NCBI GenBank assembly: GCA_032988165.1
Contig: JANTQF010000003.1
Span: 124,001-188,000, forward strand
Reading direction: 5' to 3'
Length of the DNA stretch: 64,000 bases
Source of the DNA: Emmonsiellopsis sp. PD_33
Lineage: Eukaryota; Ascomycota; Eurotiomycetes; Onygenales; Ajellomycetaceae
Shown one piece after another: positions 11,539-22,067 of the stretch (positions within the stretch are counted from its first letter, which is position 1; each line of letters opens with the position of its first letter). Under the pieces are notes generated by a model that saw nothing but the letters and a program-made list of their open reading frames with translations, searched no databases and was not told the origin of the DNA. The position numbers were made by a program, and so were the translations under genes.

Positions 11539-13344
11539 TTACTCAACCGCCGTCTGATTATAGTTCAGATCGCACGCATGAGGATGCTGCAGGCAATACT
11601 TGGGAGTCAACGGCGCCGCCATCACCCCATTCGCAAGCAAGTACTCTCTGAAATTCAAGATCCGCTGGCCCATCTCCGTCGTCCGCTTCTGGCCCTGCTT
11701 ATTAACATTGCCCGACCACACCAGCTCTCCCAGCGCCGCCGCGCGCGGCCACATCTTGGTCGAAATCACCGTATCGTCAACCTGCTCCGACCACAGCGGT
11801 GCTGCGGCGCCGATCACGTGTTTCTTCTCTGCGTCCGTGAGACCGTCGGTGAAGTCGTAGTCGTAGATTCGTTGCCAGGACTTGTAAGGGGAGCACCAGG
11901 ACCCGCCGTCCCCGAGGTAGTTGAAGTTCGGGGTTTCGGCGTCCGGGTTCTCCATGACATTGTACCTCGGGTCGTTGGTTACCCAGCCGCCGTGGCCGCA
12001 GTCTAGATATAGGAAGTCAGAGGAGGAGACGATGACGTCGTAGCCCTGTTTCGTCAGGTTTTTGATATTGGCTAGTCCGCCGTTCCAGGACTGCATGATG
12101 ACCTCCTTGGGGACGGTGTGGGCGTGCACGTTTACGCTGGTGAGGATGTCCTCCCACATGATGAGGCGGCGGTTGGGGCGGTTGTTGAGGAACAGGGGCA
12201 CGGCTTTGTCGATCCAGACCTGGAGGAGGTCGCCGAAGGTGCGGGATTTGTCCTCGGCGAAGTAGTCGCGTACCAGGCTGCTGAAGTTGAAGCAGTTGGC
12301 ATGCACTTCGTCGCCGCCCACGTGGAAGAAGTCGTCGGTGAAGTGGGTGGAGAGCTCGTCGTAGACCTTTTTGACCACCTCGTAGGTTTTCGGGTAGAGA
12401 ATGTCGAGTTGGCCTGGGTTCGGTTCGACGGCTGTATGCTTTTCCCAGACATCGTTCGACCACCAGGATTTGCCGCAGGTGACCATCTTGGGATCAATTT
12501 GTTGCCAACCGGAGGCGGAGTGGCCGGGGAGGTCGGTTTCGGGGATAACGCGGATGCCGCGTTCCCTGGCATATTCGAGGATGGCCTTGATATCGGCGGC
12601 GGAGTAGGTTTCGCGCGGAGAGTAGGCGTCTTTGGTCATTTGGGGGTAGGCGGCGATCTTGACAGGCCATGACTGAGAGTCGTAGAGGTGCCAGTGGAGG
12701 ACGTTGAGTTTGGAAAGAGCCATGCCGTTGATTTGCTCCTTGATTTTATTCACGCTGATGAAGTTGCGGCCGGAGTCAACCATGATTCCGCGGTATGGGT
12801 ATAAGGGCTTATCCTTGATCAAGACGGGTTGTTCGACAATGAGTCCTCCATCGCCGCCCACGATCACGATCTGCTGCAGGGTTGTGAAGGAATGCAAAGC
12901 GCCCCATATCGTGTTGGCGGTAATGTCGATGGACTGCGAATCCTTTTTAATCTCCAATGTATACGACTCGTCAACACCATGTTTCAACTCCGCCTTTTCG
13001 TCTTTGACTTTGATATTGACTTCGATGACCGTTCGCGACTCGCCTCCGCCCCGTTTAGCCTTTGCCGCTGTTGGGAAGGGCTCAAAAGTTGGAATCGGCT
13101 CTTCGATAGCGGCGGGAGTCCATTTGATTGTTGTTATGGCATCGAACGCCCGTCTCCATCCAGCTCTCACAATTGGGTGCTCTGATCCCTTTACCACCAG
13201 ACCTCCCGCAATTCGTTTGGCGCCGGAGTCACCCCATGTTATCGAAGCTGGAGCAGGTAGGGGGTTGACCTTGACGGCGTCAACCAGAGCGGATGCGAGA
13301 CACGTAGCTGTGGCCGCAGCCCGCAAGAGGCCGTGGAGGTGCAT
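11539..13344 (-). CDS. nagA: Secreted beta-N-acetylhexosaminidase, GH20
   Basis: 601-aa, single-exon GH20 hexosaminidase that removes terminal N-acetylglucosamine from chitin oligomers in the secretory pathway and cell wall (NagA type). Residues 1 to about 23 form a signal peptide (hydrophobic ATATCLASALVDA). An N-terminal GH20b-like domain follows, then the catalytic barrel with YPYRGIMVDSGRNF, LNVLHWHLYDSQSWP and the signature HVGGDEVHANCF. The catalytic Asp-Glu pair is D345-E346. Later motifs are LIMWEDIL, VIMQSWNGG, and APLWSEQVDD near the C-terminus. Length and absence of introns fit the Aspergillus enzyme. Its promoter faces the long 13.3-16.7 kb spacer; a T-run lies directly upstream of the ATG. 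Confidence 0.96.
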   Translation of the reverse strand: MHLHGLLRAAATATCLASALVDAVKVNPLPAPASITWGDSGAKRIAGGLVVKGSEHPIVRAGWRRAFDAITTIKWTPAAIEEPIPTFEPFPTAAKAKRGGGESRTVIEVNIKVKDEKAELKHGVDESYTLEIKKDSQSIDITANTIWGALHSFTTLQQIVIVGGDGGLIVEQPVLIKDKPLYPYRGIMVDSGRNFISVNKIKEQINGMALSKLNVLHWHLYDSQSWPVKIAAYPQMTKDAYSPRETYSAADIKAILEYARERGIRVIPETDLPGHSASGWQQIDPKMVTCGKSWWSNDVWEKHTAVEPNPGQLDILYPKTYEVVKKVYDELSTHFTDDFFHVGGDEVHANCFNFSSLVRDYFAEDKSRTFGDLLQVWIDKAVPLFLNNRPNRRLIMWEDILTSVNVHAHTVPKEVIMQSWNGGLANIKNLTKQGYDVIVSSSDFLYLDCGHGGWVTNDPRYNVMENPDAETPNFNYLGDGGSWCSPYKSWQRIYDYDFTDGLTDAEKKHVIGAAAPLWSEQVDDTVISTKMWPRAAALGELVWSGNVNKQGQKRTTEMGQRILNFREYLLANGVMAAPLTPKYCLQHPHACDLNYNQTAVE

Positions 13345-15669
13345 TTTTTTTTTTTTGGATTTGCACTAACAATTGAGTAATTGGATTTGCTCTCTGATAT
13401 TATTTTTTATTTCATTCCCCTCCTTGGAAGTGCGGCCTGGGGAGCTTTATAGCTTGGAGATCGACACAATGCTTGAGTTGGCCAGCCCCCCCTCGTCAGC
13501 CTCAGTCCAGAACCAGTTGGCTGGCCTCTCAATAGGTTAACTATGCCAACCAATAGCTGCAGGCGCAATTTCCATTCTCTTGTTCCCCTCGCATGTAACG
13601 TGGGCTAATAATACCCAGCGAGGCACTGCAGCGTGGTTGGGATGCAGTGTCGCACGGATGAAAGCACCGTACCGTGCTTTGAGGGGTGAAAAAGGGTTTC
13701 CCCAAACTTTCCGAGACTATCTGCAATACTAGCATGATGAGTCGGAGATATCTCGAGTACATACATACACCCACAAATAAGCAGGCTGGTCGCTATTGAT
13801 GTAACGCCGGTTATTTTATGCTCCCAGCTTGTTGTCACTGTAACTGCCAGTGTGGATGGACGCCAGGATTCATTCTCACTATTAAAGTTAGTGTTGGCTG
13901 CTGCTGACTCGGCCCAGTGGAGACAAGACACTCACTCGTTAGGATTAGCTAGCTAACAGCTCGCTGCTTGGCCCAGCAGAGAGAGCTATTTAGTTGGCAG
14001 ATAATAGTATGCTTTGTGCCAGCTTCTCCAGGCTGACTGGGTTGGTCTATTGGATAGGGAGAATATCCTGGCTTCGACAACAGCAGGATCTCCCGTGATT
14101 CGTGAATGAGGCTGCGAGCAATTTCCGCAACCGAGTTATGCACAGGGGGCTTCTCTGATGCAGGCGTTGATAAATAATAATAACCTGGTAGATAATGTGA
14201 AGCATGATGGAGGAATAATATCAAGAAGAGCCGCATGATGCTGTGATAAGTTACCGTACGTATTGACTATTACGTATCGCCACGTATTTTACACTTGCGC
14301 ACGGCCCTATCTATTGAATCCTCCGATCAACATCAACATTCCAAGGTTCTATTAATATCACCACCACATCCAGCGGCCAGAAATCCAGCAGAAAGCTTTC
14401 CATCTTACTGTCCCGATTGCTCGAGCTGGAAATAGACAGCAGAAGTTTGTCTGTGGATACCCTAGCCGCCTTGCCGCCTTTTTCGCGTGCCGGAGAGTAA
14501 GAGTTCTATATATATATGACTGCGCCGTCTGGAGCGCTGCGAACAAACTCGCCGAAATTCCTGCCGTCTTACTTCTGGACGGCTCTTTTGAATTAAAATA
14601 TCGCGAGAGGAGACACCGAGTCTGCCCTAACCATTCCTCTGAAAGCTATCAGAACGAGGCCATACCTACACGATAACATATTCCTGGACAACCTGGCACG
14701 TCACAGTGTCGATACTGCAACCCCCCAAGCATGGAAAACCGAACCGAAGCCCGCAGAGATGAAAACAACCTCGTGGCTTTAAGGATTTACCAACCGTTTC
14801 CTCAATTTCAGTCTCTCGTATCCATCGGATTGGGATGCATGCAATCAACCAAAAGCCAAAAGACCCCAGGCCCCAGAAGAAAAACAAGCCGCTAATCCGC
14901 GGGGTCATGCCGGGATGCTGCGGAGGCTCAACGCTAACTCGGCGTGGAAACGAACGGTTTCTCCACTCGAACACAACCCTTCAACCCAAAAGCCCCAGAA
15001 CTTCCCTTCAGCAACGGGCTAACCATGCGCTTGTGGCTTCTTGGGTCAACGGTGCGTGCCATCGTTCTGTGCCATTCTCTGACGACACTACAATGAAACC
15101 ACGCTGCGACGCTCCGCGAACTCCATCTCATGGTCTACATGATAGATGGGGAACGTACACTCGTTCTAGGCCTGAGGGGTCCTTGATAGAGGAGCATTGG
15201 TTTTGCTCGACCTCATTTCAAAATTATTAAATTTGTGTTTGCACTTGCAGTGATTAAAGTCGAGGCTACTGATATCATGACGTTAGCCAAAACAGACCCT
15301 TTGCCTGGAATATCATGAATTAAATGATACTAATAATCGACTGACATGCTTGGGTATTGCTAGCTACTGATTTCTGCTGCTAGGAAGTTTTTTCATGCAC
15401 TCCCCAAAACCCTAGGCTGATATCCTCTGAATTACGCGCGGATGCGAAATGGAACCGCAGCTGTGGGGAAATAGCCGCAGCTTCAACCAATGTCCAGGTC
15501 CCCCGAGAAAGAATAAAAAGAGGCCTAGATCTCTATAAAAGTTACGTACGCGGCGCTACAATGCAGACGACGATCGATGGTATGTCCTGCATTTCTAGAA
15601 CATGATCTGCTCCTGGCATCTTCTTTCAAGTTATGCCGCGAAACTCCCTGAATAAACAACCCCCCTTCC

Positions 15670-15689
15670 AAAAAAAAAAAAAAAAAAAA
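15670..15689. repeat. Poly-A tract, 20 bases
   Basis: An uninterrupted run of A on the + strand, followed by GAGGG and a GGAA-rich stretch. A simple mononucleotide repeat; its length could vary between isolates. Confidence 0.9.
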
Positions 15690-16198
15690 GAGGGTAAGAA
15701 GGAAAGAAGGAAGTGTTCAACCCATTAACTACCTCCTCTGGGCTTCATAGCGGCGCTTTCATCATCCCGTCCTATCAACTCTTCCGTACGGACATTTGAT
15801 GCTTGGATACTTGGATATTGCCAACGATATCCACCAGGCCCTGACAGATACACCCCACATAGGCCAAATCTACTTACCTGAGTATGTTATGTATGTATAA
15901 CATACCTCCAGTCTACCAGTAAACTTTAATCTCTATCCGGGGACTTCCGCCTACATCCCATGGATATTTGAAGTGGCAAATCAATGCGTGAGGGACCAGG
16001 CCCCGCCTACCCCTCTGGACTACAGTATATAAACCATGACTCGTCAAGTTGGTCTTGGATGGATGCGACCAGTTATGAAATATCCATGCGCCTGCCTCAA
16101 TATGAGTATGTATGTAGATTATTGATAAGGAATGTGTATGCAATGCGCCGCATGCGTCTGCATTTATGGCACTGCGATAGCGCGCTAGCCTCTCAAGT

Positions 16199-16221
16199 AG
16201 AGAGAGAGAGAGAGAGAGAGA
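16199..16221. repeat. AG dinucleotide microsatellite
   Basis: About eleven AG units in a row within the intergenic region before the 307-aa gene. Confidence 0.9.
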
Positions 16222-16699
16222 TAGGAGAATAAAGGAAACTAATGAGGGCTTCAAAATAAATATTTTCCATATCGTCCGGTCCAATACTTTTAAGTTTGCA
16301 GGATTATATCAAGACAAAAACGAAGTAGATGCGACAACGAATCCACAGTTCTGCAATGAAAGAGCACTCAGGCACAAGAAAAAAAGGGGAAACCTACAAC
16401 AAATGCTGTGGGGCTAGCGATCTGTATGAGAGTTGCATCCCATAGGTCCACATTAGAAACGAATCCAAACACCAAGAAATTAAGATAGTTAACAGTCATG
16501 TACAGCACACAAGCCCCGGCCAAATATGGCCTAGGACAGTAGACTGGGGATGAAGGGACACGTGGCAAAGCTGAAAGAATGTCGGAGAGGTTATGGAAGA
16601 AATCAGGATAGAAGGAACAGGACACAGAACGTCGTCAACAACTCAGAGATCATGCAGACTTGTCACCGTACGGCCATGGACAGATCACATTCTCCACGC

Positions 16700-17711
16700 T
16701 CAGTTTGGGGGATCCTCCCTCCATTTTTTCGTCGTCGTCCTCGGAACAGTCCGTTCCTCGTTTGGCTCATCGACTACCATAGGATCAGTAGGCGCTGGAA
16801 TGCAAGCTGCGCCCATCTCATCTGTTGTGCTATGTTGTTGTAAGGTGCGCCGGGAGCGAAGCCGTTCGAATGTTTCCAATGCTATTCGCTTGGCTCGCGC
16901 AAACAGCCTCGTCCGGAGGGGCAATCCACGTTCATATAGTTTGAATCGCGACGTTTCTAATCTTGCTCTCCGCCAGTTGATAGCCCAAAGTCGGTCATAT
17001 TCTTGAAGTTCTTTAGGTGCGGGAACCTTTTGACTGGCTAAGGTAGCTCGACGCATCGCTCTCAAACGCTCGCATTCAGTGAACAGGTCTGAAACTCTGG
17101 CCTCCACCTTGAAGTAAACGCGATAGATTTCGAAATAGAGGTATCGGCAGTAACCTGTGTATTTAAACGCATTCAAATCGCTTGGAGAAATTGTGTTCGA
17201 GTGAATGAACTGGGTTAGATTTTCGTAGTCGATTGATGGATCCGGTTCACCTGTTAACGGGCAAAGACGATGGAAGGACAGCTCAGAGTTCTGCGAATTT
17301 TCGACGTGGGCGCAAATGCTGGCAACAAAGACAGTTTCCTCGGAAATTGCGCCCGCGAGTGGTCTCTCGAGTGGTAGAATTTGGTAGTACTCCGTTTCCT
17401 CCAGCCTTTCGTTCTCTGCCTTTTCTTGGTCGGCGATTGCTTGAGACAGTAAGGCCTCCTCCATCCTATCGTTGGGGAGATAGAATGGAGAGACTATGCT
17501 AGCGCATGAGATGCCCTCAGGAAGGCGCAAAAATATAGAGAGAAGATCGCCGTGTGGGGATAACTGATGTAGCGTACGTTGATATCAAAACCAAACTGCG
17601 TACCTGGGGATGTAAGTAAATGTTTGAGGGGATTGGATGTGGGAGAAACGCCGAAGAAGGTTCAACCAGACCACAAACATTCGCCATGAGCGGATAGGCT
17701 GCTTGGGTCAT
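16700..17711 (-). CDS. Hypothetical protein, 307 aa, spliced
   Basis: I do not recognise this gene. The model has exon 1 at 17711..17604 (36 codons, ending HPQ) and exon 2 at 17515..16700. The intron starts GTACGC and ends CCTGAG and keeps the frame. The protein is soluble, with no signal peptide or membrane segment. The middle is helix-rich (YRYLYFEIYRVYFKVEAR, LFTECERLRAMRRATLA), followed by an Arg-rich stretch (INWRRARLETSRFKLYERG, RLFARAKRIALETFERLRS) and an acidic/Pro/Thr tail. The long helices suggest coiled-coil or nucleic-acid contact, which is inference only. It is probably lineage-specific. The alternative, a start at 17530 without exon 1, gives 276 aa. Confidence 0.6.
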
Positions 17712-18103
17712 CGCAGAAGCTTTCTGTAAAAAATTAAACCATTAAACTTTCAGGACAGGATGGAGAATTTAATTGATTCGGATTGCAGTATCGGAATGGA
17801 GGCGCGTATCATGTTAGTAAGACCATTATAAGACAGCAGTTCTCCTTTAGAGGAAGCATTCAAACCCCGAACTATCAAAGTAAAGGATCGAAAGGCAGGT
17901 ATCCCGGAACACTCCCCCTGATACCTGGGTCGTTGCTCCCTCACAGCAGTGAAATAAGTGCGTGTAGGAAGCGGCGGGGGGTCAGTTCGCTCCTGCTGCC
18001 CGGACCTGGTTAAAAGGGCTTCATATGCATACATGAATAGTAAATAAAGGCAATATACCAAGTTTGTCATGAAATTTGCTGTCCACATCCATAGTCTGCA
18101 CTC
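17712..18103. other. Short intergenic spacer
   Basis: About 390 bases between two minus-strand genes. A 112-codon frame (17750-18088 -) is open but has no family pattern; I read the stretch as promoter of the 307-aa gene plus 3' UTR of the phosphoesterase gene. Confidence 0.4.
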
Positions 18104-19018
18104 TTACTCCCCAGTCGAGCGTGGAAGATCGATATCTACAAGCCAGGGAGCATTGACCGGGTCATAATTGACGGTAACAATACTAGCATTGATGAACAAG
18201 GTTTCTTCTCCAGTCTTCAAGGGGGAGGCGCTGTCATGGCTGACATCAATATAGGAGGACCGATTCCTGAACACTGCTGCTTGATCTAGTTCTATCTTTG
18301 TTGCCAGGTCGGAGCCCCATTCCATACGCGTGGCGCCATATCCTTCATGGATATGCCCAAAGCAATGGAGCCGTGGTCGGGCTCGCGCAACCGCACAACG
18401 CAGGTGGTCACAACCGACAGGCTCGCCATTATAGGTTTCGTCCATAATACCTTTGGGTGGGCCATGAGTTAACATGATATCCACAGCAGGGAAAGATGGG
18501 ATGGGATTTTCTGCTGTCGGCGGGTTGTATCGGTCTTCATCGCGTTCGTAGGGGAAGGCCCACTGGCAGAACTCTGGCTGATATGGAGAAGAATATACAG
18601 TGAACTGGGCACCACTCTTGAGCTTGAACGTCTTCAACCCTTCTTCCAGGTAGACAATACCGTGTCTGCGGGCGTCCTCTCCGCAGTAAAGATCCCTAAT
18701 CTTTGCCAGGTCCTCCCGAATCCCGTGTCGACGATAGCCGTATTCGTTGTAGTATTTTTCATCGAGGGTTATATCATGGTTTCCGGCAATGACAATCTTT
18801 ACTTCTGCATCAGCACTCTTGAGCATATCGACTGTCTTTTGATGCTCGTAGTCCTTGCCGACCATGGTCAGGTCGCCAGCATGGAGGAGGACGTCGGCGC
18901 TGGGGAAGGGGAGGCGAAAGGGAGACCAGTGGGAGGGTGGTGATGGCACGAAGGCATGGGTATCGGATATGAGGCAGAAACGAGTCCTAATCTCGCCCTG
19001 GACACTTGATGCGGCCAT
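18104..19018 (-). CDS. Calcineurin-like metallophosphoesterase
   Basis: 304-aa single-exon protein of the class III metallophosphoesterase family, close in pattern to the UPF0046/MPPED group of small cytosolic enzymes that act on phosphoesters such as cyclic nucleotides. All metal-site motifs are present in order: ISDTHAF (D-x-H), LHAGDLT, IAGNHDIT, LTHGPP and CFGHIHEGYG. There is no signal peptide. The substrate cannot be told from sequence. The start at 19018 lies shortly before the first core strand (RTRFCLISDTH), as expected for this family. The 473-base spacer upstream separates it from eS8 on the same strand; nothing suggests a functional link. Confidence 0.92.
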   Translation of the reverse strand: MAASSVQGEIRTRFCLISDTHAFVPSPPSHWSPFRLPFPSADVLLHAGDLTMVGKDYEHQKTVDMLKSADAEVKIVIAGNHDITLDEKYYNEYGYRRHGIREDLAKIRDLYCGEDARRHGIVYLEEGLKTFKLKSGAQFTVYSSPYQPEFCQWAFPYERDEDRYNPPTAENPIPSFPAVDIMLTHGPPKGIMDETYNGEPVGCDHLRCAVARARPRLHCFGHIHEGYGATRMEWGSDLATKIELDQAAVFRNRSSYIDVSHDSASPLKTGEETLFINASIVTVNYDPVNAPWLVDIDLPRSTGE

Positions 19019-19491
19019 GTCTCTGGCCTCTTCGTCTCCCTCTGTCTCCCGTTGTCGAGCGGGATGTTGGAGTGACGTTGAGCCAAGCTTGGGTGTTGGC
19101 CAAAAAGGGAAGCCCGCTTATGTGATCAGCGTCCTTCCCCAGCACTAGAATGAAATAAAATATCAGGCTCTAGATCTCCGGACGGACAGATTCACGGCAT
19201 CGGGGTAGTTGAAAAGCGCAATGGGGTCGAGGACTACAACTATGACTCGATGGCCAGTTTTAAACTTCGGGAAAGTAACTTTTATGATGCAGAAACTCAG
19301 CTGTTGAGAATACGCAAAGCATGAAGGAATCTCGTCGTTACAACAAAATTAAAAGAAATTTCCATTCCGATTGATAACAAAGGTTCAGAGCTCTACAGGC
19401 ATCCGTCAATTGGCGCTGCATATGTGTCACATAATTTTGTTTGTAAAAATCTGCTGAACTCCAACCGAACCCATCATCACCCACGCCCACT
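19019..19491. other. Spacer between phosphoesterase and eS8 genes
   Basis: Promoter of the phosphoesterase gene and 3' UTR of eS8. I see no gene or repeat in it. Confidence 0.4.
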
Positions 19492-20175
19492 TTACTTCCG
19501 GATCGCACGCTGGTAGAAAGCCAACTCCTCACCCTCCAAAACATACCCATCGACACGGCCGCTCTGGCCTGGCCGCGAGGAGATCACGGCGTACAGGCGA
19601 CCAGCCTCGAACTGCTTCTCGAGGGCGGGATCGACCTTTCCTTGGGCGGCGAACCGGGCAGCCTGCTTCTTCTCAACCGACTTGCTCTTCTTCTCCTCGG
19701 TGACCTCAGCGGTCTTCTGTTGGCGTCTCCGGCCCAGTGGCTGGCCGTAGTGAGCCTCGTACCATTGTCTGAAGGGGGCGGCGTCGATCTGAACAACGGC
19801 GGACTTGGTGAGGGTGTTTGTCCGGACAAGCTCGTTGTTGGAAGGGTGGTAGGACACGACGATAACGCGGACCTTGCGGGCAATTCCCTCGGATCCCCAG
19901 GAGAAGTTACCAGACTCGAGACGGAGAGCACGGAACTTCTGGTTTCCACCACGGGTGCGGACAAGATGGATTCTCTTGCTGCCGATACGGGTGTTGGCTG
20001 GTTGACGACCCTTCTCGAAAGCTCTGTAGCACACGGACAATAGTGAGAAAATGGCCCTCCTGATATCCTCAACGCGATTTTTTCAACAATGGTCGCCATA
20101 CCTCTTCTTGCGATAGTGAGCTCTCTTCGCACCGGTAGCCGAGCGCTTGTGGCGGGAATCTCTCGAGATACCCAT
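19492..20175 (-). CDS. rps8: 40S ribosomal protein eS8 (RPS8)
   Basis: Small-subunit ribosomal protein of 201 aa, the normal length. Exon 1 (20175..20102) encodes MGISRDSRHKRSATGAKRAH and on to YRKK. Exon 2 (20023..19492) continues RAFEKGRQPANTRIG, HLVRTRGGNQKFRALRL, GNFSWGSEG and VYHPSNNELVRT-type blocks and ends in QRAIRK. The intron has GTATGG and GCTACAG and splits the Arg25 codon. The exon 1 sequence fits the family so well that the splice is nearly certain. High GC and strong codon bias fit high expression. A second intron probably lies in the 5' UTR. Confidence 0.97.
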
Positions 20176-20196
20176 GATTGCGGTTGATGGACGGGA

Positions 20197-20400
20197 CTGT
20201 AGAGACAAACACAGCGGTCAGAACGAAGTCAACGGCAGAGAATGAAGACAGGCGTATTTTGGTTTCCGATGATATTCCAACGGTGGTTGTCCTCGCGAGC
20301 GAGCGCACAAAGTCTTGAAGCGGGGAGAACGGGCCACCACGGACGCCAATCTCGAATTCGGCTCAAAACGCTGGCAGCAAGGGAAAGGGAGTCTGCTCAC
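20197..20400 (-). other. Predicted 5'-UTR intron of the eS8 gene
   Basis: On the minus strand GAG|GTGAGC at 20400 and CTCTACAG ending at 20197 bracket 204 bases just upstream of the eS8 start codon. Leader introns are common in fungal ribosomal protein genes. Inferred from splice signals only. Confidence 0.5.
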
Positions 20401-21590
20401 CTCTTGTCGTGTAGTCCTTCACCGGAACAACGCAGGGGGGTCAGTGGGTGGTGAGTTCGTCGTTTGTTGAAGCTTGTCGTCGACAGGAATCGTGAATTTC
20501 GCACAGTGGCTCGCTTGTTGAAAATGCCCTGCCCTAACTGTGCGCTACGCCGCATCCGGACTAGCGCGCCCGGCCACCACCACCACCAATATCAACTTCG
20601 ATTTCGAGAATCACACAGTCTTTGGAGAGATTTACCCATACTGCACTCTCTACATTTCTCTTGGTCCAGGCACAGTACTAGATGGCTCCTCGTTGCCCTG
20701 TACTGTCTTCCCGTGCCTTCCCCTACCACCACAGTGGAGCACTAATCGTGAAACTCCTGGCAGCCTCATAGGAAGCAAGTACAATAACAAACCATTTGAA
20801 CAGGACCCCTTCGAGGTTACGACATGCGCCGATTCCCGCCCTCCCCATACGAATCATACAGCAATCCCGCGTCCCTGAAAACTCCCTCGCCCAATCACAC
20901 GTTCCTCCTTGAATGCCCTGAACCTACCTCGCCCCTCGCACCAGACATTTCCCTATGTTACTTGATGCCGGATCTGGATACCATTTGGCACCGCCACATA
21001 GTCCTACGATGAGAATGATTGCTTGCCCAATCGCTTTCTACTAAAGAACGCAATGCGTATACCAAAATCGATTGTTAACGGTCAAGGTGTCATGACCGTT
21101 GATCGCTGAGCTTTCGACAGTACAAAGACAAGCGGAAGAAAATATGGGATTCAAGGATTAAATTGGTAGGCTGACAAAAGTATTCCAAAGTGCTTTCAGT
21201 CGATGAAGCAAAGAAAAAGAGGCCAAAACTGTACCCAAAAATGGAAATCAAATCAAAACGCTCTCTGGAATATAAAACGTGACATTCCCCCACGAGCTCA
21301 GATCTCCTTGTACTTATCGCAAATGTCCATTATCGACCAAGATCCCGCCATCAAAAGCACCAACTAACCCAATAACGCCATGATATCGAAAGAGAAATGA
21401 TTCGTAACTCGGAATGCGAATTTGTGGAAGTCAATCGGACACACACGAACCGTTATGTTCTATGCACTGCAGGATCAGGATCTTTAATATTAATTTCAAG
21501 CTCAGCGAGTCTTCCACTATTTGGGGCGACGCCCACGATTCAGAAAGGAATAGTGTAAAATGGGACAAGAGAAAGGGAGAGACAAAGTAC
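20401..21590. other. Intergenic region
   Basis: Promoter of the eS8 gene and 3' flank of the first beta-tail gene. A 112-codon open frame (20540-20878 +) has no family pattern. If the beta-tail gene is spliced at its stop codon (see findings), its last few codons would lie near 21470-21530. Confidence 0.4.
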
Positions 21591-22067
21591 TTACAGCAGA
21601 GCCAGCGTCAAGTCGCCATGGATACTGGCTTTCAGTTCCACCTCTATATCTAAATTGAGCTCCAGCTTCAATTTCAGCCCATCCTGGTCGTCGAGACTGG
21701 ATGACTTTTTCTCAGCCGTCCGTAGTTTCTGGTTCGGGTTCCCTTCACGCATGGGGATCTCTCCCCGCTGCGCACGGGCATAGGTGACTGGCCCATCCAT
21801 CGACGTTTCCGGTGGTCCGATGTGTTCGAATGGCTGCATTGCTTTTGACTCGGACTGCGCTGGGGACTTTTCTTGCGTTGCTGTTCGCCCATTGCGTTGT
21901 TGTCTTCGTGGTTGCGATTGGACGGCCTTCTTTTGTGGTTGGTTCTTTACCGGGGTTTCATATTCTTCTACAGAATAATCGTCTCCAGAATAGTATTCCA
22001 GGTCTTCATCGTCGCTGTATTGAGGAGGGGGCTCCTGACGTCGGCTATTTTGGGAGGCAGGATTCAT
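21591..22067 (-). CDS. Disordered protein with C-terminal alternating-hydrophobic tail (paralogue A)
   Basis: 158-aa protein of unknown function. Residues 1 to about 125 are polar, rich in Gln, Pro, Ser and charged residues, and look disordered; an acidic/Tyr patch (YSDDEDLEYYSGDDYSVEEY) lies near the start. The last 28 residues alternate strictly between hydrophobic and polar side chains: LKLKLELNLDIEVELK, then ASIHGDLTLALL. The same tail closes the neighbouring divergent gene (23631-24275, +), so the two are paralogues that keep only the tail. I recall similar C-terminal GDLTL tails in other filamentous ascomycete proteins but know no established function. The TAA sits inside a perfect splice donor (CT|GTAAGT), so a short spliced extension is possible. 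Confidence 0.75.
   Translation of the reverse strand: MNPASQNSRRQEPPPQYSDDEDLEYYSGDDYSVEEYETPVKNQPQKKAVQSQPRRQQRNGRTATQEKSPAQSESKAMQPFEHIGPPETSMDGPVTYARAQRGEIPMREGNPNQKLRTAEKKSSSLDDQDGLKLKLELNLDIEVELKASIHGDLTLALL

Larger units (their letters stand above)
13345..16699. other. Long intergenic region without a supported gene
   Basis: Over 3.3 kb I find no reading frame with a known family pattern or a convincing set of splice sites. The open frames (for example 14835-15230 + and 15913-16284 -) have no recognisable domain and ordinary shadow-ORF composition. It holds a 20-base poly-A tract (15670-15689) and an AG dinucleotide repeat (16199-16221). A lineage-specific or noncoding transcript cannot be excluded. 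Confidence 0.4.

Noticed and set aside
11600..13369. Plus-strand frames up to 221 codons
   Set aside because: They lie opposite the GH20 gene, whose frame has the full family motifs.
14835..15230. 131-codon plus-strand frame in the long spacer
   Set aside because: No family pattern, ordinary composition and no supporting splice structure; a gene cannot be claimed.
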